Positions 12,507 to 23,922 of a DNA stretch of 64,000 nucleotides are shown in pieces. A model generated the notes under the pieces. It saw nothing but the letters and a program-made list of their open reading frames with translations. It had not been told where the DNA came from and ran no database searches. The translations under genes and the position numbers were made by a program. The first letter of the stretch is position 1. Each line of letters starts with the position of its first letter. Source of the DNA: Linnemannia schmuckeri (lineage: Eukaryota > Mortierellomycota > Mortierellomycetes > Mortierellales > Mortierellaceae); the NCBI GenBank assembly GCA_029449235.1, contig JANATG010000013.1, positions 248,001-312,000 of the forward strand. Direction: 5' to 3'.

Positions 12507-15301
12507 ATGACACTCATTACCACAGCAACAACAACAGTGGCAAGGTCAGCCATAAGACAGCAACGCGTAAACACATTAGTAGCAACTACTGCTCGACTCT
12601 CTCTTACTCACCCACATCACAACTGTAAGTTGCATCACATCGACCCCATCGTTTCTCAACATTTTTTTGTTTTCCTTCCTGTACATGGACTAAAGCACTT
12701 ATCACTTTTTTTTTCTTCGTTAAAAAGACGCTCGGCAGACAACAAGACCATTGGCGACGCAGAGCGAGGACAGGCCACGCGATGACTCTGTCAAGGGACT
12801 CCTGTCAGGATTAATCCAGGGAGACCGATATGCCCTCGCGAGAGCGATCACCCTCGGTAAGTCTCACTGATGATTGACGATTGGTAACTGATATTGCATT
12901 TTTTTATCTGATTCAGGCACACACGCACATACACATGTACATACACACGCGACAAACGACTATATCAGGAACACTTCGGTCAGTCGGGACAAGGAACACC
13001 AGGATTCGGTCAGTTGTCAACGACAAGGAATACGATACAATTGGAAAAAACAATACACGACCAGGTTCAAGAACAGGGATGAAAAACAGGCAGAGTGACG
13101 AGGAAAGTGGGGAAATGGAAAAAAAGGGAGAAAAGATGGAAATGGAATAGATTCTCCCACGGTCTTCGGGTCGTAAATGTTCTGTAATTATTTTTTATAC
13201 ATACACACATTGAAGCGAACTAACACAGAAAAGAGCCGGAAAAGATTGGTTTGGGGCAAACAAACCTACATCTCTGTCCCTGTCACTGTCATGATGATGT
13301 TGGCATTATTGACAACAAACAACGAAACAGCAAATAAGAACATGGCGAAGCTAACCGAGGAGATCTAGTCGAATCTTCTAATCCTAGGCATCGGATTCAG
13401 GCACAGGAGTTGCTCTCTGAAATCCTAAAGCGGGAATCTACCCTGGCTTCGCAACAAAAGACTACTCTCGCCAATTCGACCCCTTCACTCGACGACAAAC
13501 CCGCCGATTCTGACCCTACTTCAGCCAACTCACAACAGTCTTCAGCTCAACAACAACAAAAAACATCTGGATCGGATGAAAAGAAGAAGGATCAGTCTAT
13601 CCGGCTCGGAAAAAGTTTCAGGATTGGACTATCTGGACCCCCAGGAGTGGGCAAATCCACATTCATTGAAGCCTTTGGCATGTACCTCGTCTCCAAGGGC
13701 CATCGTGTCTCTGTCTTGGTGAGTCTTGCTCTTTACTTTGATATTGTCGATTTGTGGAAACAAATTGAGGATCGAACAGATGGCGACATGGACCCCAGTA
13801 AACTAACTGAAGAACCTATGAATGGCACGTATGATAGGCTGTGGATCCGTCTTCGGCGAGGACAGGAGGGTCAATCTTGGGAGACAAGACTAGAATGACC
13901 GAACTCTCTCGCCACGACATGGCATATGTCCGTCCTTCGCCCAGTCGTGGAACGTTAGGTAACAAGGACTCTTACTCAATTATTCGATTTGATTTGATGT
14001 TGTTGCTTTTAGCATAAAAACGTGAAGTGTTAACTATGGTAAATATCTTCAACGTTTTTGAATGCATAGGTGGTGTACGTATAGTGTGTGGAACCGACAC
14101 AAGGACAATAAGACATGTGTGGTACCTTGAAAGAACACACAGCTCATTTTGACTCTCTTTGCATTATGGAACCTAGGTGGCAAGGAACACCACCGAGGCG
14201 ATCACATTATGTGAAGGTACGACACAGACCCATTGTTGACTATGAAACTATGCGACAAACGCGTCAAAAACACTAGGCTAACAGCCGTTACTTTGTACTT
14301 TCTGCAAATATTTTAGCCGCTGGATATGATATCTGTCTTGTGGAAACAGTCGGTGTCGGTCAATCCGAAACGATGGTAGCCGACATTGTGGATATGTAAG
14401 CATAAGAACGGGATCTATACCTTGTCTTGTTTGACTTGTGAGCTGTATAGTAAGATGGCCAAGTAGACTCTAACGCTTGCTCCTATTTCATCCGCACCGT
14501 ATAGGTTCGTCCTGCTCGTACCGCCAGCAGGAGGAGATGAGCTCCAGGTAATCCCACTTACACTTCAATTGCCATTCGCAACAGTCGCTCCCTCCGCATG
14601 CAAAAATATCTAATCCTCCTTCATTATGTCCCTTTAATATAGGGTATGAAAAAAGGAATCATGGAATTGTCGGACTTGGTCATTGTCAACAAGTCAGATG
14701 GAGCCCTTGTAGACTCTGCGCGCTATGCACAGATCGAGTACACCAGTGCGCTCAAGTTTGTTAAGGCGATCACCTCTTACTGGAAGGCCAAGGTCATTCG
14801 TGTTTCGTCCATGGGTGGACCTGAAGCGGGAGTCGGACTGGCTTGGGACACCATGAAGGAGTACTTTGATATCATGGAGGTAACACTTCGCCGCGGTGTC
14901 GAATAGGATATCTTTTACAACTATTCGTGTTATCTCTGGAACTGGAGAGTGCCAATTTACCGATATTTTGTTTTTTATTGTTGCATTGCTGAACTAGTCG
15001 TCGGGAGAGCTCCAAAGGAAGCGTGGACACCAGCGCAAGATCTGGATGTGGCGCCAGGTCTCTTCTGAGCTCATGGATCTGTAAGTCGGTATATTCAGTA
15101 ATGGGATAGAGCGAATCAGTCATCCGTGGAAAGATTCTTACTAACCAAATCTCATTTTAATGATCTAGGCTCCATGAGGATACGCAGGTACGAAAGATGG
15201 CTGACGAATTAGAGGCAAAGGTGCTCAAGAACGAGGTGATGTCTGGAGCAGCGGCACACCAGATTGTAGAGAAGTTTATGAAGGGTATGAGCACCTCTTA
15301 G
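12507..15301 (+). CDS. MMAA/MeaB-type GTPase (methylmalonyl-CoA mutase chaperone), mitochondrial
   Basis: Eleven exons give 445 aa: 12507-12624, 12728-12856, 13369-13718, 13838-13958, 14070-14074, 14177-14216, 14317-14395, 14505-14547, 14643-14879, 14998-15080, 15169-15301. The N-terminus is rich in Arg, Thr and Ala without acidic residues, consistent with a mitochondrial presequence. Motifs are the P-loop GPPGVGKST (~171-179), AVDPSSARTGGSILGDKTRM, RPSPSRGTLGGVARNTTEAI, ETVGVGQSE, PPAGGDELQG and NKSD (~311). In known systems this G3E-family GTPase loads and protects the adenosylcobalamin cofactor of methylmalonyl-CoA mutase. Exon 5 is a 5-nt microexon (GTGGT between ATAG and GTACGT), without which the GTLGGVAR motif and reading frame cannot be joined. 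An 11-exon structure with a kept presequence argues for an established nuclear gene. Confidence 0.92.
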
Positions 15302-16036
15302 AAAAGCAACGAGAAAAGTGGACGCTAATGGTCGCGTAATAAATCAGCCAGCTGGCTAACAAACAAAAAAAAACGGTGGATAATACGATTGCCAAGAGTG
15401 TGAACCATGTTATGTTTCTCTCTCAAACGGACGCCGTTATCATTTCACCGGCTGTGGCATTCCCTCTTTTTTTTTTCTATTTTCTTCTTTTTCTCTTTTT
15501 TGGCCCCGGAGTAACCCTGATTAATACGAAATACACCCACGGACCAAGTTCCGTGCCCACATTTCTTGCTTTGCTTTCCCCTCCACCTTTCCCTCCCTTG
15601 CAAGAGCCAGAGACAAAAAGGAAGAAAAGACATCGTCATGCGCCTTTTTTGTCTGTTGACATCAACAAAAACAAAGCAAATTCGTTTATTTGTTGTTTGT
15701 AGTTGTCGTTTGCTTTATTGTTGTGTTGTTACTACTCAGGTCAAGGCAAGGGGTAATGGACGGCGGAGCATGTGGATAGCCAGCAGGTATGAAATGCAGA
15801 AAGGGGACGCAAAAAAAGGGAGGCGATCGAAAACGTCGCACGCATTTAGAAGCGAAAAGGGTGACCACTTCTTTTTCTTCTTCTTCTTCCTCACCCTTCC
15901 CTCTTCTCTACTCTTACTCATTTCGCTTCCTCATTCAACACACTATTACTCTCATACTCACCTTACCTGTCCTCCTCTCCCTCTTTATTCTCTTTTACTC
16001 TCCCCACTCCTCATTCCGCTAAACAAAACGAGAACG
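15302..16036. other. Intergenic
   Basis: A 3' flank, then a T/C-rich leader before the sphingoid base kinase (CTTCTT and TCTC runs at 15870-16020). Nothing else recognised. Confidence 0.6.
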
Positions 16037-18455
16037 ATGTCGCCGAACCAGTTTCAAGTCAAGGCTTCGTTCGCTGGTCAACAACGCGCTTCAAACGCTC
16101 GTCTTTCACTCGGCACCCACGAACTCACCATTCACACATCCAAGGGATCCGACAATAACACGACCACCGCGCAAGGTCAGTCTCTCTATCGCTATACGTC
16201 ATTTGCTGCTACTCGATGACAAGAGCTATCGCGATCGGTTCCCTGTTAGAACCCTTTTTTGTCACACTACTGTATCCCACAAACTGACCAATTCTTTCAT
16301 ATTTCGTCTCACATGCATTTACTCAATAGTCCCATACAGCTGCATCTATGGATACGAGGCACCAAATGACAAGGCAGTAATAGCAGAACAAGATAGGAAC
16401 AAAGCAGTTGTTGTTGTGCATTATGTAGCATTCAATGGACCCAACCTGAGGAACCCCAGTGCGGCAAAGAGGACAACAGCGCAGTTCTTGTTTGAACGGA
16501 CCGAGGATGCCGATAGGTTTACCCAAACAGCCAGGGACCTCGGAGGTAATAGAGTGGAACTATTATCATACATCATCGCGGGGTGTTTGTTTGGATGGTT
16601 TGTTGTGCTGGGTTTGTTGCTGCTCAAATTTCATCTTGCTTAACTGCGCCGAAGATACATTGCGCGCCTTTTTTTTGTTCGCTTTGCTTTTGCTACTTCA
16701 GGCTAAAGTCTTGGCTCGGGCTTGAGCGCTGGGCTTGTGGACAGTCGACGGAAGAATAGATGGTGTTATGTTGGTTGACAACGTCTTTTCATCCTCGGTG
16801 TGTTACTCTCTTCACTGACTGACGTCGGTATGTTTGTTCACTCAACCCACATTTTTAACGTTTTATTTTTGTAATAGCATTCCCCAAACCAAGACGAATT
16901 TTACTACTGGTGAATCCGAACGGCGGCGTAGGCAAGGCCAAGAGAATTAGCGATACAGTGGTTAAGCCCATGCTTCAGCACTCGGGACTCACCGTCAAAG
17001 AACAATGTAAGCGCGCCGTTTCTCGTGGGATTCCAAACTGGACACTCGAAAGATATATGTTGGGAACTGGGCTCAATCTAAACTCACGTTTTTTTGTTCC
17101 ATTCTTGACTTGTATAGATACAGAGTATGGTCGACATGCAGTCGATATTGCAGCCAAGGTGGATCTAGACGAGGTCGACTCGTTGGTAGTTGTCTCTGGC
17201 GATGGAGTTCTGCACGAGGTTATTAATGGCCTGCTGTCACGTCCGGACTGGGACCGAGCCAGGAACACCTCTATCGGAATCGTGCCTGCAGGATCAGGAA
17301 ATGCAATTGCGGCTTCTCTCGGTATAGTTAGTCAGTTCGTGGCGACGCTTGCTGCCATACGTGGAGAGACGTCCAAGCTGGATATCTTTTCGCTGTCTCA
17401 ACTCAATCGACCTAGAATTTACTCTATGCTGTCCTTCAGCTGGGGCATGATGGCCGACGCCGACATCGAATCTGACAAGTACGTTGCCTTGTTTTGCAAA
17501 AATGGCCCATATGAATTAATGCCTCTCCTTATGTATAGTACTAAGTAAGTTCTTTTTGCCTTCTACTCCAACTTCTAATAGTTATCGCTGGCTGGGTCCA
17601 TTGCGGTTCGATGTGGCAGGTTTTATCCGGATGATCAGACTGCGACGATATTCTGGAAAGGTCTACGTACTTCCTCCAAAATATGAACAAACCCCTTCAA
17701 CAACCGAACAACAACTGACGCCACCACAATCTCCTTCCCACAAGCGAGAACCCGAATCTCGATTTCAACACCTTCTCGACAGCAACACTAAGGAACCTCC
17801 AAAACCCTGGAGCCTTATCCCCAACATGCCCTTTTACAGTATGCTCTTGTTGCTGAACTGTCCCAATGTGGGCGAGACCATTTTTTTCACCAATACTATC
17901 CGGTTCAATGACGGGATCATGCGGCTCTGGTACTCAGCTGAGACGCGGTTCTGGAAAATCTTGATGCCGTTCCTCTTTGATCAGCAGAACGGGAAAATGG
18001 TCGAGCGTGACTTGATGAAGGACCTGGAGTGCGGAGGGATTTTGATCGTTCCTGGCGTCGAGGGTAAGCCCGACGATCCATCGACACATACGGCTATCGA
18101 TCCTAATTGGATCATCTCCCCATCAGCAAAGTCGCAGGGTATCTACCAAAAGCCTGGGCTTTTCGATGTCGATGGAGAAGTCATGCCAACCGCCAGGACG
18201 TTGATTGAGATCCACCCTAGTCTGATGAACATCCTTGTGCCAGAGTGGTGGTACCACAAGGACGATGATAATACGACGGCGAGAGCACATGAGTCAGCAG
18301 TGATCCAGGCGACAAAGACTCAGCAGAAGGTTTGTTCAACTTTTGGCGGTGTTTCGGTTGTTGCTACTGCTGTCGCTGTTGTTGCAGCTGCCGTCTTTTT
18401 ATCGGTCAACGGCCATTCTCCTGTCGATTTCCTTCAATCCACTCTTCATCTTTGA
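16037..18455 (+). CDS. Sphingoid long-chain base kinase (sphingosine kinase family)
   Basis: Five exons (16037-16175, 16330-16545, 16878-17006, 17118-17478, 17582-18455) encode 572 aa. The DAGK-type catalytic domain shows RRILLLVNPNGGVGKA (nucleotide-binding, ~128), SGDGVLHEVINGLLSRPDW (~187), IVPAGSGNAIAASLG, and SFSWGMMADADIES with YRWLGPLRFD. The family phosphorylates sphingoid bases on C1, as Lcb4/Lcb5 do in yeast. An insert of ~45 residues rich in Thr, Pro and Gln follows VYVLPPK. The C-terminus ends in a hydrophobic Val/Ala stretch (about residues 530-555), which could be a single membrane anchor and is not typical of the family. Alternatively the last ~40 codons could be partly intron, since AAG|GTTTGT near 18330 is a weak donor. 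Confidence 0.9.
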
Positions 18456-18663
18456 ATATGTCCATTCATAATACCATAATAAAACTCTCTTTTTTTATGA
18501 AGAAAGTCAGAAAACAAAATCGGCGTCGCTAAAAAAAAGAACAAAATTGCTCAGAACGACAGGCAGGCATTTTTTTTTTCATTCATCGTCGCGTTATTTT
18601 TTGCCTATATACTCTTGCTCTAGTTGCACAAAAAGAAAGGAGCAAGAAAGATATGTAGGATTG

Positions 18664-18712
<49 letters not shown>

Positions 18713-19167
18713 ACGTCAACAGAAGGAAGTTTTGGCAACGAAGGCTTCGTACCTTATTCCATTCAACTTACCCTCCTGAGTTCTGGCTCCTAAATTATTT
18801 GTTGTGTTTTATATAGAGGGCCGTACTGTTTTGCAGGCCCTGGTTTGTCAAACCAGAGATCATCTTTATGGCCTGTGAAAGGAGAGAGATGTTAAGAAAA
18901 AAGAGAGAGGGAGGAGTACAGGTCAGTAGTATCTTTTAAAACGACTGAATCAAAATAAGGGATGAACAAGGACAAGAAGACAAGAGAGACGGAAAAACAA
19001 GTTAACTGAACCATCCTTGACGCCATAAGTAACAATGAATACGCACCAGTAGGGAGAAAGCGCGTGTTTTGTTCCTGTTGCTTCCAGCAAAAAGAAAACC
19101 AGGAACAAAAAACTGCGAACAAGTCGGGCAGGGTTCAAAACCATTGAGAAATCGACAAAAAAATCAT
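18456..19167. other. Intergenic with poly(A) tract
   Basis: Holds the 3' flank of the sphingoid base kinase and an uninterrupted run of 47 A at 18664-18710. No element body is recognised beside the run. No gene recognised. Confidence 0.6.
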
Positions 19168-19238
19168 TGAAAGTGCCGGGACTCGAACCCGGTTCTCAGG
19201 CTTGGAAGGCCGGAATGATACCCATATACTACACTTTC
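19168..19238 (-). tRNA. tRNA-Gly (anticodon TCC)
   Basis: Reading the minus strand, the acceptor GAAAGTG pairs perfectly with CACTTTC, followed by discriminator A. The anticodon stem CGGCC/..GCCTG region closes a loop CTTCCAA with anticodon TCC. The T-arm is CCGGGTTCGAGTCCCGG. Length is 71 nt including the discriminator. An RNase H retroelement lies directly upstream. Confidence 0.94.
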
Positions 19239-19289
19239 TTATAGAAACGGTCAAAACTTAATTAATTTATACAAGACAGCCTGCTTGCC

Positions 19290-19312
19290 TGGTCACGCTT
19301 TTACGCCACCAA
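19290..19312 (-). promoter_or_regulatory. TTGGTGGCG motif upstream of tRNA-Gly
   Basis: On the tRNA strand the order is TTGGTGGCG (19312-19304), then CGTGACC (no perfect CACGTG), then tRNA-Gly about 65 bp downstream. It matches the motif at the two tRNA-Leu loci. Function unproven. Confidence 0.4.
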
Positions 19313-19316
19313 AACG

Positions 19317-19317
<1 letters not shown>

Positions 19318-19352
<35 letters not shown>

Positions 19353-20891
19353 TGAATGGTCCCAACCAGTCGGTGGTGGAACAGTATCATCATATGGTGA
19401 AGAATCGTCAAGATGCCTTACCGAGGAAACGATTCAGGAGCACTTATGCCGGTATCTGGGCAGTATTATGGCAGGTTGTGGAATCTCGGCCAGGCGAAGT
19501 CGAAGTGGTATGGATCAAGGGACACAACAACATTCAAGGAAATGAGCTAGCGGATCAGGCGGCAAAGGCGGCAGCACAGAGTGTTACGGTGCCTTTGGTG
19601 GTGGATCTCACTCAGCAGACGGACATTACGAGCTTTGCACATTGCAATGGCGGGTTTGTTGAAATCGATCTACGACAGCTCCTTAAACAACAATCGACAA
19701 TCCGCCATCATCAAGTCTGGATATCACAAAGACGGGTCAAGAGGGCGATCTCGGACATTGACGATGTGGAATGGAGTTCGACCATGGCCCATGTCCATGA
19801 CAGACGCGCCGTCTTCACCTTCTACAGCAATAGCAAGGACTCCCACCAACGAACACATCATATCAAGAAGCTGCATGGAATGTTGCCAACATTGAACTTC
19901 ATGCAGACTCGGAAGCCTGATTTGTACTCAACCTGCCTGTGTCGACAATGTGAGCAGGAGGAGGAGGACAATGAGCACGTCTGGAGATGCCCCTCTACTG
20001 TTGAGACAACCACTGCGATATGGAAGGAGGCCATGGGCAAGATTGATGAATGGGGCGTTCAGGCAACAAATAGCTACAATGCCGCCAGGAAGCGTGAACA
20101 CAAGCGAGCAACTGACAATGGTCGTCAAGCACCACGGCCAGTACCCGTATACTGGCAGTCCCCCTCGGATGCGGATCATATTCGGGGATTCTCTTCTATC
20201 GATGGAGCTCGAGCCGTGCACAGCGGTAGTCCTGCTCCCGATCGTGATGAAAACCCCAAGTGGCACGTTTCGGACCTTCTTCGCGGAATCACCCCCAAGA
20301 GCATGTTGACTGAGTGGTCCTCGGCCTTCAGAACCCCACGGTCCATTGCCAAGACGGTCCTTCACAAGTTTATTGGCTACCTGGAGACGCAGGCCTCAGA
20401 ACTGATCTGGAAACCCCGATGCTCCACGACGATCGCATGGGAGCAGATGCAAGGTATCTCTGCCAAGGACAAAACATCCAAGTACACAGGTCCCCGAGGT
20501 GACTGGAGTCGAGGATACGGTTACATCACGCGTGATGGGTTCTGCCCGTGTGGCGCTTCGCTAGTCACACATGAGGATCGAACCTGCCCTGGAGCGACCA
20601 AGGAACCACGCGCAGCTGATGAGCGGCTGTTGGAGAGTCTGTTGGGAAGGAGGAAGTTGTCATTGATGGAGAGGATGGGAAGAATTACTTTTATTCGTGT
20701 TTAGTTTTATTTTCTTCTATTGAAGCCGTGAGGAGCAGCGGCAATTGTTGCGCAGAGCCAGGTTGTGGGCCGGACTGCGACTGGTGGATGGCCCTTAGAA
20801 GAGTTTGATATGTAGTTTCCTTTCACTATCGAAAGTCTCCCTTGGGCTTTCCACTGAAGAAATAAAATTTCATACAAAAAAAAAAAAAAAA
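19318..20891 (+). mobile_element. RNase H retroelement copy 2 (5'-truncated)
   Basis: The element starts with a 32-T tract (19318-19349) and the 13-bp AACTGAATGGTCC, which belongs ~870 bp further downstream in the normal element. It then continues inside the RNase H domain. It runs through the full 3' part to AATAAA and a poly(A) tail ending near 20891. Its 3' untranslated end is the subtype shared with copies 3 and 5. It lies upstream of tRNA-Gly, with the body starting 112 bp from the tRNA 5' end and pointing away. No target duplication could be seen. Confidence 0.85.
19363..20704 (+). pseudogene. Truncated RNase H-family element ORF
   Basis: The frame is open for ~443 codons. It covers the second half of a type-1 RNase H domain (QYHHMVKNRQ..., VEVVWIKGHNNIQGNELADQAAKAA, which keeps the last catalytic His/Asp region), the linker, a CLCRQCEQEEEDNEHVWRCP zinc-binding motif typical of regions after RNase H in non-LTR elements, and the conserved C-terminus. 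The first three acidic catalytic residues are lost, so it is inactive. It is diverged from copies 1, 3 and 4 throughout. Confidence 0.85.
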
Positions 20892-21056
20892 GAAAAAGAT
20901 GCTGGAGGAGCGGTTACCGTGTTACAAAGAAAAGGAAGGTGAGCCTCGGTCACGGTCACGAAGAATTTTTCAGGAACTAAGTTGCTGCTCATTTGGTCAG
21001 CAAAACAATTAACAAACCCTCGATATTTATCAGAATAACCTTCACCTTCAGTCTAT

Positions 21057-23719
21057 CTACAAAGGGGTCTTGGTACCCCAATCGCCAACAATCTTCATCG
21101 ATTCCTGATCCCCCTTCATTAACCGATCGTCCTCCAACAGTCCACCCAGACACTCCCAAGGATCCTTGCCACCGCCCCACTTCAACACATGTTCCCTCAA
21201 CCTTTCACCTGCACTTCTCGACGTCGGTGCCGATCTGAAAACAGTCTCCCAGATCTGTGAAGTCACCGTCCGTCCAAAGAGGTACGAGTAATATCCTGCT
21301 CCGTATCCGTACAAGTGTCCAAACCCAGTCTGCCATGCGGTACCGGGTACTGGTGGGACGATTCCTGTGGCGCGCTGCAAATTTTCCAATGTTGCTGTCG
21401 AGCTGAACGAGGGTGATCCGACGATGGGCGAGTACAGCAATTGATCCAGCATTGCCATCGATCTCTGAGAGTGAAGTTCGATCGCCTGGAAGGTTGAACG
21501 GTTGGCCTGATGAGCCATCAATAGTCCTGCGGGAAGAGGTGCTCCTGTCTGGTGATGTGTCGCAAAAAGCCCTAGAACCGCAGGGTCGGCCAAAAAGTGT
21601 TCCATCAAAATCGAAGGAATCTCCACGAAGTCGATCGGGCATCTTGTCCCCGACACATTGTGGTAATCCGCTCTTCCGATCATAGCTATCATCACGTTCA
21701 TGTAGAAGAGACGACTGCCATTAATATCGATTTAGTGTCAATAAGCAGGCACAGAAAATGATATGCATACTGAAGGCAAGCTTACAGTGCATGGCGTGTC
21801 CCATTTCGTGGAATAGGGTCTCGACCTCGACCCAGCTCAATAATGCTGGCTTGCCTCCGGGTGGCCGAGAGAATCCACAGGAGAGGACTGCCAATGGAAG
21901 TTGATACCGTCCTTCCTTTCCAGCCATCTTGACGCCAGGGTCTGCCTTGGCCAACTCGATCCCCTCACGAAGTGTCATCCCCTCTGCAATATCATGCTCT
22001 TCGTCATCATCGTCCACCCTACGAGAGCACCGCACGGTATAATGGGCAGCATTCAACTGCTTGCCCTGTCGCCCATAAAAGTCGCAGTAAATAGTTCCAA
22101 TCAACCCTTCCCTCTCATCGACCACATCTAGCTTTTGGACTTCATCATGCCACGTCTCTCCTGGTTGAACCGTTCCTGGCACAAACTTGATTCCATAGAG
22201 ATGCGAAAACAGTTTCGAAAGTCCGTCCATCGTAGTTCCGACCGAAAAGTACGCCGAGATCGAGTCGCCGTGTGGCATCGTGTTATTCCGACTGCTGACA
22301 AGACGGACATAGAAATCTCGATCCCAAGCCTCGAGTTGTGCATCCTTGTCTTTCGTCGCCACCCGCTTGGCCTTTTGCAACAACATCAGCTCGCTCTCGA
22401 CGGCAGCCTCCTGGCTCTTCCCGAGGGTATGCAAGAACGCACTGACGTTCTCGGGATTTTTGACCATCTTGTCACCTAAGAACATGTGTCCGTAACTTGG
22501 CAGCCCAACCAACTGTGCCAAGTCATACCGTGTCCTGAGTAAATCGTCCAGAACAGCAACCTTGGCCTTGTCCTCAGCCATGCTAGCGACATACATGGCC
22601 CGTCGAACACCCTCATCCTCGACATGCTTCAGTACCATCTGCGACTCCCAGCCAGACGTGGGTACAACAGCGACCTTTTCTCCCTGTTTGTTGGTTTTGG
22701 TGATCCGCTGAATATATCCTGGAGAGAGTCCCTGGAGTCGAGAAGGAGGACTGACCAAGATGTGAGCAGGTCCTGGTCCGGGGGTTGAACAATTCTGCAT
22801 AAAATCCCTGCCTAGACTGACGACCTTGTCCGATAGGGCCACAAACTGTGCTCGTTTGGCGTCCGATAGGTGGATACCCGACTTTTCGAAATCTCGCAAG
22901 AAAACCAATGCCACCTGACGCTCTGCCTCGGAAAGTCCTGACTCGATCACCGGTGTGTTCAGTACCTTATGCAACACCTACAATAGTGTCAAATAGAAAA
23001 TACAGTTGTTTAGTTGCAACGATCCCGATACCAGTTGATGAGAATTACCCTTGACAGTAACAAGAAACACACACTGCCGTTACTTCATAGAGTCTTGGGT
23101 CGGTGTTAAGAGTATTCATCCACGAAAAGAGCTCCTCATAGACAGTCTCCGCAGCCTGTCTCCAAGCCGGGTCCGGATGCAAACACCGAACAACCTCCGC
23201 AGCGTCAATGACCTTGCAGAGGACATCACTCAACCGGTCAAAGAGCTTGATCACCTTGCGCATCTCCTGTCCTCCATCCTGCTGCTCCGGTGCATGCGCG
23301 ATCCGCTCGACCAACAAATGACCACGCGCGATTGCCGCATTCACCGAATCGAGGAACGTCTCCGGGGTCTTGAGATTCGGATAGAGAAAGAGACCCTCTG
23401 GTGAAACTGAAGAGGCCAGTCGAGATCGGGAGGAGGACACTGGTGGGCTGTCAAAGAGTTCCCGGATTGAAGGGGTGGAGGTGGAATTCAACACTGCTGA
23501 TGAGGTTGCAGCAGCTGCCGACTTTGCGTCGGTTGTTGTTCCTGATATGTATCGGGCCTGTGTCTGTGGTGAAGTTCCTTGAGGGATACCGACGCGTGTT
23601 GTTGTTGTTGCTGTTGTTGGGAGCACGCGCCCTGTTGATGCTCTTGTGGAAGGGCGAAGTGCAGTTGTTGTCCTGTAGGCAGCCCTAGCCTGTAGGATGC
23701 GGCCTAATCCTGCGGACAT
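21057..23719 (-). CDS. oct1: Mitochondrial intermediate peptidase (M3 family)
   Basis: Three exons (23719-23084, 22977-21786, 21685-21057) encode 818 aa, in the usual size range. The start at 23719 gives an Arg/Thr/Ala-rich N-terminus fitting a mitochondrial targeting peptide; an in-frame upstream start at 23800 would add a hydrophobic stretch and is less likely. The thimet signature LFHEMGHAMHS (HExxH around residue 602) crosses the second intron, followed by GTRCPIDFVEIPS with the third zinc ligand Glu. MIP removes octapeptides from matrix-imported precursors after MPP cleavage. The 3' acceptor is chosen at 21685, because it alone joins MH to SMIGRADYHN in frame. Confidence 0.95.
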
Positions 23720-23922
23720 GTTGTTGTGTGTGTTGTAAAAGAGGAAGGTGGTTGTGTGGGGAAAGGAGAAAGAAGGAACCATAAGAAAAAAAAACTCCAT
23801 CGATTAAGAATCCCGACTGTGGGAAAAATGAACGAACCCAGGCAAATCAATCACACTTCTCCAAAATGGATCTACATGCAAATAAATGATTTAATATCTA
23901 TGACGGACCCTCCACATCCCTT

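Noticed and set aside
18664..18710. 47-A run considered as the tail of another retroelement
   Set aside because: No element sequence borders it on either side; it is an isolated homopolymer.
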